Shown in pieces: positions 22,657 to 25,416 of a stretch of DNA of 25,416 nt. Where the stretch lies: NCBI GenBank assembly GCA_963644855.1, contig CAVIQL010000031.1, forward strand, positions 1 to 25,416, given 5' to 3'. The number at the start of each line of letters is the position of its first letter. The first letter of the stretch is position 1. The position numbers and the translations under genes were made by a program. The notes under the pieces are model-generated. The model worked only from the letters and a program-made list of their open reading frames with translations, was not told the DNA's origin and ran no database searches. This DNA is from UBA6398 sp963644855. Its GTDB lineage: Bacteria; Bacteroidota; Bacteroidia; Bacteroidales; Bacteroidaceae.

Positions 22657-24912
22657 TCATTTCACATTATCCGAAATCAACTTTTTGAGCGAATCTTTCT
22701 CACCCACAAGCCACACCAAATCGCCATCGCAGAAACGGCGTGAGGCATTGGGCAGACCAAGAGCCTCCTTGCCCTCCTCGAAGCCCACAATCATGCAACG
22801 ATATTTGTCGCGCACTCCACTATCGCGTATGCTCACACCGCAAAGTGGAGAAGCCGCACTCACAGATATACACTTCAATTGCATGGCATGCTGCTCGGGG
22901 AAGAAATCATCGGTTTCTACCGCCTCGGACATCTTGGAAGCGAAAATTTTAAGTTGGTCGTCGTTCCCAATAACTTCGAGACGATCGCCCGGATATACCT
23001 GCATGTTTGCCGTAGGAATGTTATGACGCACCCCACCTCGGATTATCGACGAAACCATAATGCCATATTTGCGGCTAAAATCGAGTTCGGCAAGCGACTT
23101 TCCCGCCCAAGTGGTATTCTCAGGCACATCAAGCTCGGCAAGATGGATTTCGCGCGAAAGAAGTCGGTTCGCATACAAAGGCTTAACCTTTCCGTGTACC
23201 TCAGCTTGCAAATCGCGCGAATGAAGATTTTGAAAGAAAATCCTTTCAATGGCAATGCTGTAAAGTTTGATGCGTTTTGAACGCATTGTGAGAGCCACAA
23301 CAACCATCGCTATCGCATAATGGAGCAAACTTGAAAAGGGAGAAACATAATTTATAACGTAATAAACCATTCCACTTGCCCATAAAAATCTTACGAGAAT
23401 AGTCAACGGCAAAAGAATACGGTTCTTTCCGCCCTCTCGCCACAATTGTTTGTATTCCTCAGAATGGTTCTTGCGCATCACAATAGCCCTTAAAAACGGC
23501 GAGAGAAGCACTATCGTAAGAATTGCGCACACTGCGTTACCAATCCAATGGCTCATGGTGTGGCGGAAAAACGGTAGGAAAAAACTAAGAGCTATTGCCA
23601 TTATCGCAATACATATTATGGAATAAGCCGCAATCTGTTTTATCAAAGCATTGAGCAATCTCGTCCACGCGCTTCCCGATTGTGCCGTTTTTTGATGCGT
23701 AGGCTTTTTGTCGAGAACCATCATCAACTTTACAGGAACGATTTTCTTTACTTTGTCATAAGCTGTCGGAGCAAACTTAATCATGTAAGGCGTAAGGAAA
23801 GTAGTTATCACAGAAACGGCAACAACTATGGGATAAATGAAATCGCTTATCACTTTTAGCGACATGCCGAGTGATGCAATTATAAAAGCAAACTCTCCGA
23901 TTTGTGCCATACTAAATCCGCTTTGCATTGCTCCTTTGAGTGATTGTCCCGATAGAATAAATCCAAAAGAGCCAAAGATTGATTGTCCGACAAGTATCGT
24001 TAGAGTAATTAAAAGTATCGGCAACCAATATTGCGTCAGTATTCCTGGATCAACAAGCATGCCGACTGATACAAAGAATACGGCTCCAAACAAATCTTTT
24101 ACGGGATTTACGAGTTTTTCTATTGTTTCTGCTTCTATTGTTTCTGCAAATATGCTGCCCATCATAAATGCTCCGAAAGCGGCACTGTATCCTAATTTTA
24201 CGGCAAGCACTACCATGGCGAAGCAAAAGCCTACTGCTACAACCAAAAGTGTTTCTCGTCCGAGCCATTTGCGATTTTTACGTAAAATCAACGGCACAAC
24301 AAAGACCCCAACAAGGAACAAGAGCGCGAGATAAAAGAGTAATCGCATTAGGCTGTCAACTACTGTCATTCCGTCGAAGTCTTTGCTTACGGCGAGGGTT
24401 GACAATATCACCATGAGGAGTATTCCCAAAATATCTTCGAGCACCAATACGCTTAGCACGTTTGATGCAAATTTTTGGCTGCGCAATCCTAAATCGTCAA
24501 AAGCCTTATATATAATGGTAGTGGAACTCATTGCGAGCATTCCGCCGAGAAACATACTGTCCATGCGGCCCCACCCGAAGGCGTGGCCTAATAGCGAACC
24601 GAGCATGCTCATTGCCGAGATTATGGTAACGGCTGCGATTATCGGCGAGCTTCCCATTTTCATGATTTTCTTGAAGCTGAATTCAATGCCGAGCGTGAAC
24701 ATCAGAAACACAACGCCTATGTTTGCCCAGGTTTCTATTGAACTCAAATCGTTGACTGTTGGCGTATATGCCATGTGGGGGCCTGCAAGAAATCCTGCCA
24801 CAATATATCCGAGCACGAGCGGTTGTTTCAGCCGTTTGAAGATTAGTGTTACTGCGCCGGCAAGCATCAGGATAAGGGCAAGGTCGTAAATTATTTTAGG
24901 GAGCGTTTCCAT
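22657..24912 (-). CDS. Cation:proton antiporter (CPA2/Kef type) with two RCK_C domains
   Basis: A 751-residue membrane protein. The first 390 residues form the CPA2 exchanger, with about 12 hydrophobic helices and the motifs LVLGYIVAGFLAGP, FTLGIEFSF, SSTTIIYKAF, VLVLEDILGI (acidic ion-site pair), KLGYSAAFGAFMMG and QIGEFAFII. A second hydrophobic block (about 425-560) adds further helices. The C-terminal 180 residues hold two TrkA-C/RCK_C modules (around HLAELDVPENTTWAGKSLAEL and ISVSAASPLCGVSI), with no Rossmann RCK_N. It should exchange K+ or Na+ for protons, gated by a ligand at the RCK_C domains. Start: ATG at 24939 overlaps the -7 box, so METLPKIIYDL at 24912 is preferred (24924 possible). 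Confidence 0.88.
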   Translation of the reverse strand: METLPKIIYDLALILMLAGAVTLIFKRLKQPLVLGYIVAGFLAGPHMAYTPTVNDLSSIETWANIGVVFLMFTLGIEFSFKKIMKMGSSPIIAAVTIISAMSMLGSLLGHAFGWGRMDSMFLGGMLAMSSTTIIYKAFDDLGLRSQKFASNVLSVLVLEDILGILLMVILSTLAVSKDFDGMTVVDSLMRLLFYLALLFLVGVFVVPLILRKNRKWLGRETLLVVAVGFCFAMVVLAVKLGYSAAFGAFMMGSIFAETIEAETIEKLVNPVKDLFGAVFFVSVGMLVDPGILTQYWLPILLITLTILVGQSIFGSFGFILSGQSLKGAMQSGFSMAQIGEFAFIIASLGMSLKVISDFIYPIVVAVSVITTFLTPYMIKFAPTAYDKVKKIVPVKLMMVLDKKPTHQKTAQSGSAWTRLLNALIKQIAAYSIICIAIMAIALSFFLPFFRHTMSHWIGNAVCAILTIVLLSPFLRAIVMRKNHSEEYKQLWREGGKNRILLPLTILVRFLWASGMVYYVINYVSPFSSLLHYAIAMVVVALTMRSKRIKLYSIAIERIFFQNLHSRDLQAEVHGKVKPLYANRLLSREIHLAELDVPENTTWAGKSLAELDFSRKYGIMVSSIIRGGVRHNIPTANMQVYPGDRLEVIGNDDQLKIFASKMSEAVETDDFFPEQHAMQLKCISVSAASPLCGVSIRDSGVRDKYRCMIVGFEEGKEALGLPNASRRFCDGDLVWLVGEKDSLKKLISDNVK

Positions 24913-24936
24913 CGTTCTCAACATTTTCAATATATG

Positions 24937-24944
24937 CAAAGTTA
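24937..24944 (-). promoter_or_regulatory. -7 promoter box of the antiporter gene
   Basis: TAACTTTG on the minus strand, exact TAnnTTTG. It overlaps the most upstream ATG of the frame (24937-24939), so transcription should begin downstream of it and translation at 24912 or 24924. Confidence 0.6.
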
Positions 24945-24960
24945 ACTAAATCTGCAGAGC

Positions 24961-25065
24961 CGTGTGCGGCTATGTTTCAAAACATTCGCCTTGTTTTTGC
25001 GGCGCGGGCGTTATTGTTGTAAAAAAGCCGCATTCTGTTTTCGGGCTTTGCTGCTATGCAAACAC
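24961..25065. repeat. 21-bp periodic intergenic array, copy G (degenerate)
   Basis: Five units in phase between the antiporter and the tRNA genes (24961, 24982, 25003, 25024, 25045). The tail TTTTTGCGG (24994-25002) follows GCCTTG, and the unit at 25024-25044 matches the unit at 17714-17734 of copy E at 16 of 21 bases, including AAAGCC at its start and TTTTCGG at its end. The dyad core is missing, so this is a drifted or tail-only copy. Confidence 0.5.
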
Positions 25066-25101
25066 CATGTGGCGAAAGTGTGTGGAAAGAAGGCAAAACA
25101 A

Positions 25102-25133
25102 AAAGACTGCAATCTGTTTGAATTGCAGTCTTT
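25102..25133 (-). terminator. Intrinsic terminator of the tRNA-Val cluster
   Basis: Perfect 12-bp stem AAAGACTGCAAT (25102-25113) and ATTGCAGTCTTT (25122-25133), 8-nt loop, with TTTTTGTTTTG following on the minus strand. It lies 8 bases after the last tRNA body. Confidence 0.92.
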
Positions 25134-25138
25134 GTCGT

Positions 25139-25216
25139 TGGTGGGCGTTGACGGATTCGAACCGCCGACCCTCTGCTTGTAAGGCAGATGCTCTGAACCA
25201 GCTGAGCTAAACGCCC
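25139..25216 (-). tRNA. tRNA-Val(UAC), promoter-distal copy with encoded CCA
   Basis: Cloverleaf on the minus strand: acceptor GGGCGTT/AACGCCC, D-arm AGCTCAGCTGGTTCAGAGC, anticodon stem TCTGC/GCAGA with loop CTTACAA (anticodon UAC, plus-strand 25179-25181), variable GGGTC, and T-arm GGCGGTTCGAATCCGTC. The discriminator is A (25142). The next three minus-strand bases are CCA (25141-25139), so the 3' end is genome-encoded, unlike the other copies. It reads GUA and, with wobble, other valine codons. Confidence 0.95.
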
Positions 25217-25252
25217 GTGCTATTTTGTGAGCAGGAAATGGAGTATTGTTAG

Positions 25253-25327
25253 TGGGCGTTGACGGATTCGAACCGCCGACCCTCTGCTTGTAAGGCAGAT
25301 GCTCTGAACCAGCTGAGCTAAACGCCC
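25253..25327 (-). tRNA. tRNA-Val(UAC), second tandem copy
   Basis: Identical in its body to the copy at 25142-25216, with anticodon UAC at plus-strand 25290-25292. After discriminator A the minus strand reads CTA, not CCA, so this copy needs CCA-adding enzyme. A 36-base spacer separates it from each neighbour. Confidence 0.95.
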
Positions 25328-25363
25328 GTGCTATTTTGTGAGCAGGAAATGGAGTATTGTTAG

Positions 25364-25416
25364 TGGGCGTTGACGGATTCGAACCGCCGACCCTCTGCTT
25401 GTAAGGCAGATGCTCT
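25364..25416 (-). tRNA. tRNA-Val(UAC), third tandem copy (cut by window edge)
   Basis: The 3' two thirds of a third identical tRNA-Val, with anticodon UAC at plus-strand 25401-25403. The 5' acceptor strand and most of the D-arm lie beyond the window. The bases after the discriminator again read CTA. Confidence 0.93.

Larger units (their letters stand above)
25142..25416. repeat. 111-bp tandem repeat carrying the tRNA-Val genes
   Basis: Each period is one 75-base tRNA plus a 36-base spacer, with starts at 25142, 25253 and 25364. Spacers between copies are identical (for example GTGCTATTTTGTGAGCAGG from 25217 and from 25328). This indicates recent duplication or gene conversion, and the array may continue past the window. 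Confidence 0.92.

Noticed and set aside
24937..24939. Start of the antiporter at 24939.
   Set aside because: This ATG overlaps the -7 promoter box, so it would lie upstream of the expected transcript start.

Overview
The window looks like a chromosomal segment of a Bacteroidales bacterium. The evidence is Bacteroidetes-type -7 promoter boxes (TAnnTTTG) ahead of most genes, lipoproteins with Cys-Ser-Asp-rich starts, large TonB-dependent receptors, a meso-diaminopimelate dehydrogenase, and the gene run metF-holB-ricT-gldH. I cannot fix the family; there is no phage, integrase, transposase or CRISPR signal.

Layout. 1-3.7 kb (minus strand): a cobalamin-uptake operon, btuB-like receptor then btuG-like surface lipoprotein, behind a B12 riboswitch. 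3.8-8.1 kb (minus): a GNAT acetyltransferase, an M48 metalloprotease lipoprotein with a Thr/Lys-rich tail, and a second TonB-dependent receptor. 8.4-9.3 kb (minus): ddh. 9.5-14.8 kb (plus): a compact run metF, holB, ricT (PSP1), gldH, a calcineurin-like phosphoesterase lipoprotein and an unrecognised envelope protein, with two gene overlaps. 14.9-15.1 kb (minus): tatA. 15.4-22.6 kb (plus): an S9/DPP-IV-type peptidase, uvrA and trigger factor. 22.7-24.9 kb (minus): a CPA2 cation/proton antiporter with two RCK_C domains. 25.1 kb to the end (minus): at least three identical tandem tRNA-Val(UAC) genes.

The most unusual feature is intergenic. Seven intergenic regions (about 1-79, 4306-4515, 8194-8340, 15183-15350, 17630-17860, 20802-20927, 24961-25065) carry A/T-rich arrays with a strict 21-bp period. 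In the best copies each period is a 13-bp dyad, AATRTCNGAYATT, followed by an 8-bp A/T linker that is often itself palindromic (ATTTAAAT or TTTTAAAA). The array runs into a tail module TTTTTRCGA, found on the plus strand in every copy whatever the direction of the flanking genes. Two arrays include perfect hairpins that look like terminators for the upstream gene (S9 peptidase, uvrA), and two others end exactly where an intrinsic terminator stem begins. Twenty-one base pairs is two helical turns, so the dyads and T-tracts lie on one DNA face. I do not recognise this family. A cooperative DNA-binding protein array, curved DNA, or a transcription-insulating element are all possible.

The remaining genes are mostly core housekeeping (one-carbon metabolism, cell-wall precursor synthesis, DNA replication and repair, protein folding and export) plus envelope nutrient uptake. 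No clear defence, secretion or metabolic-island system is present.
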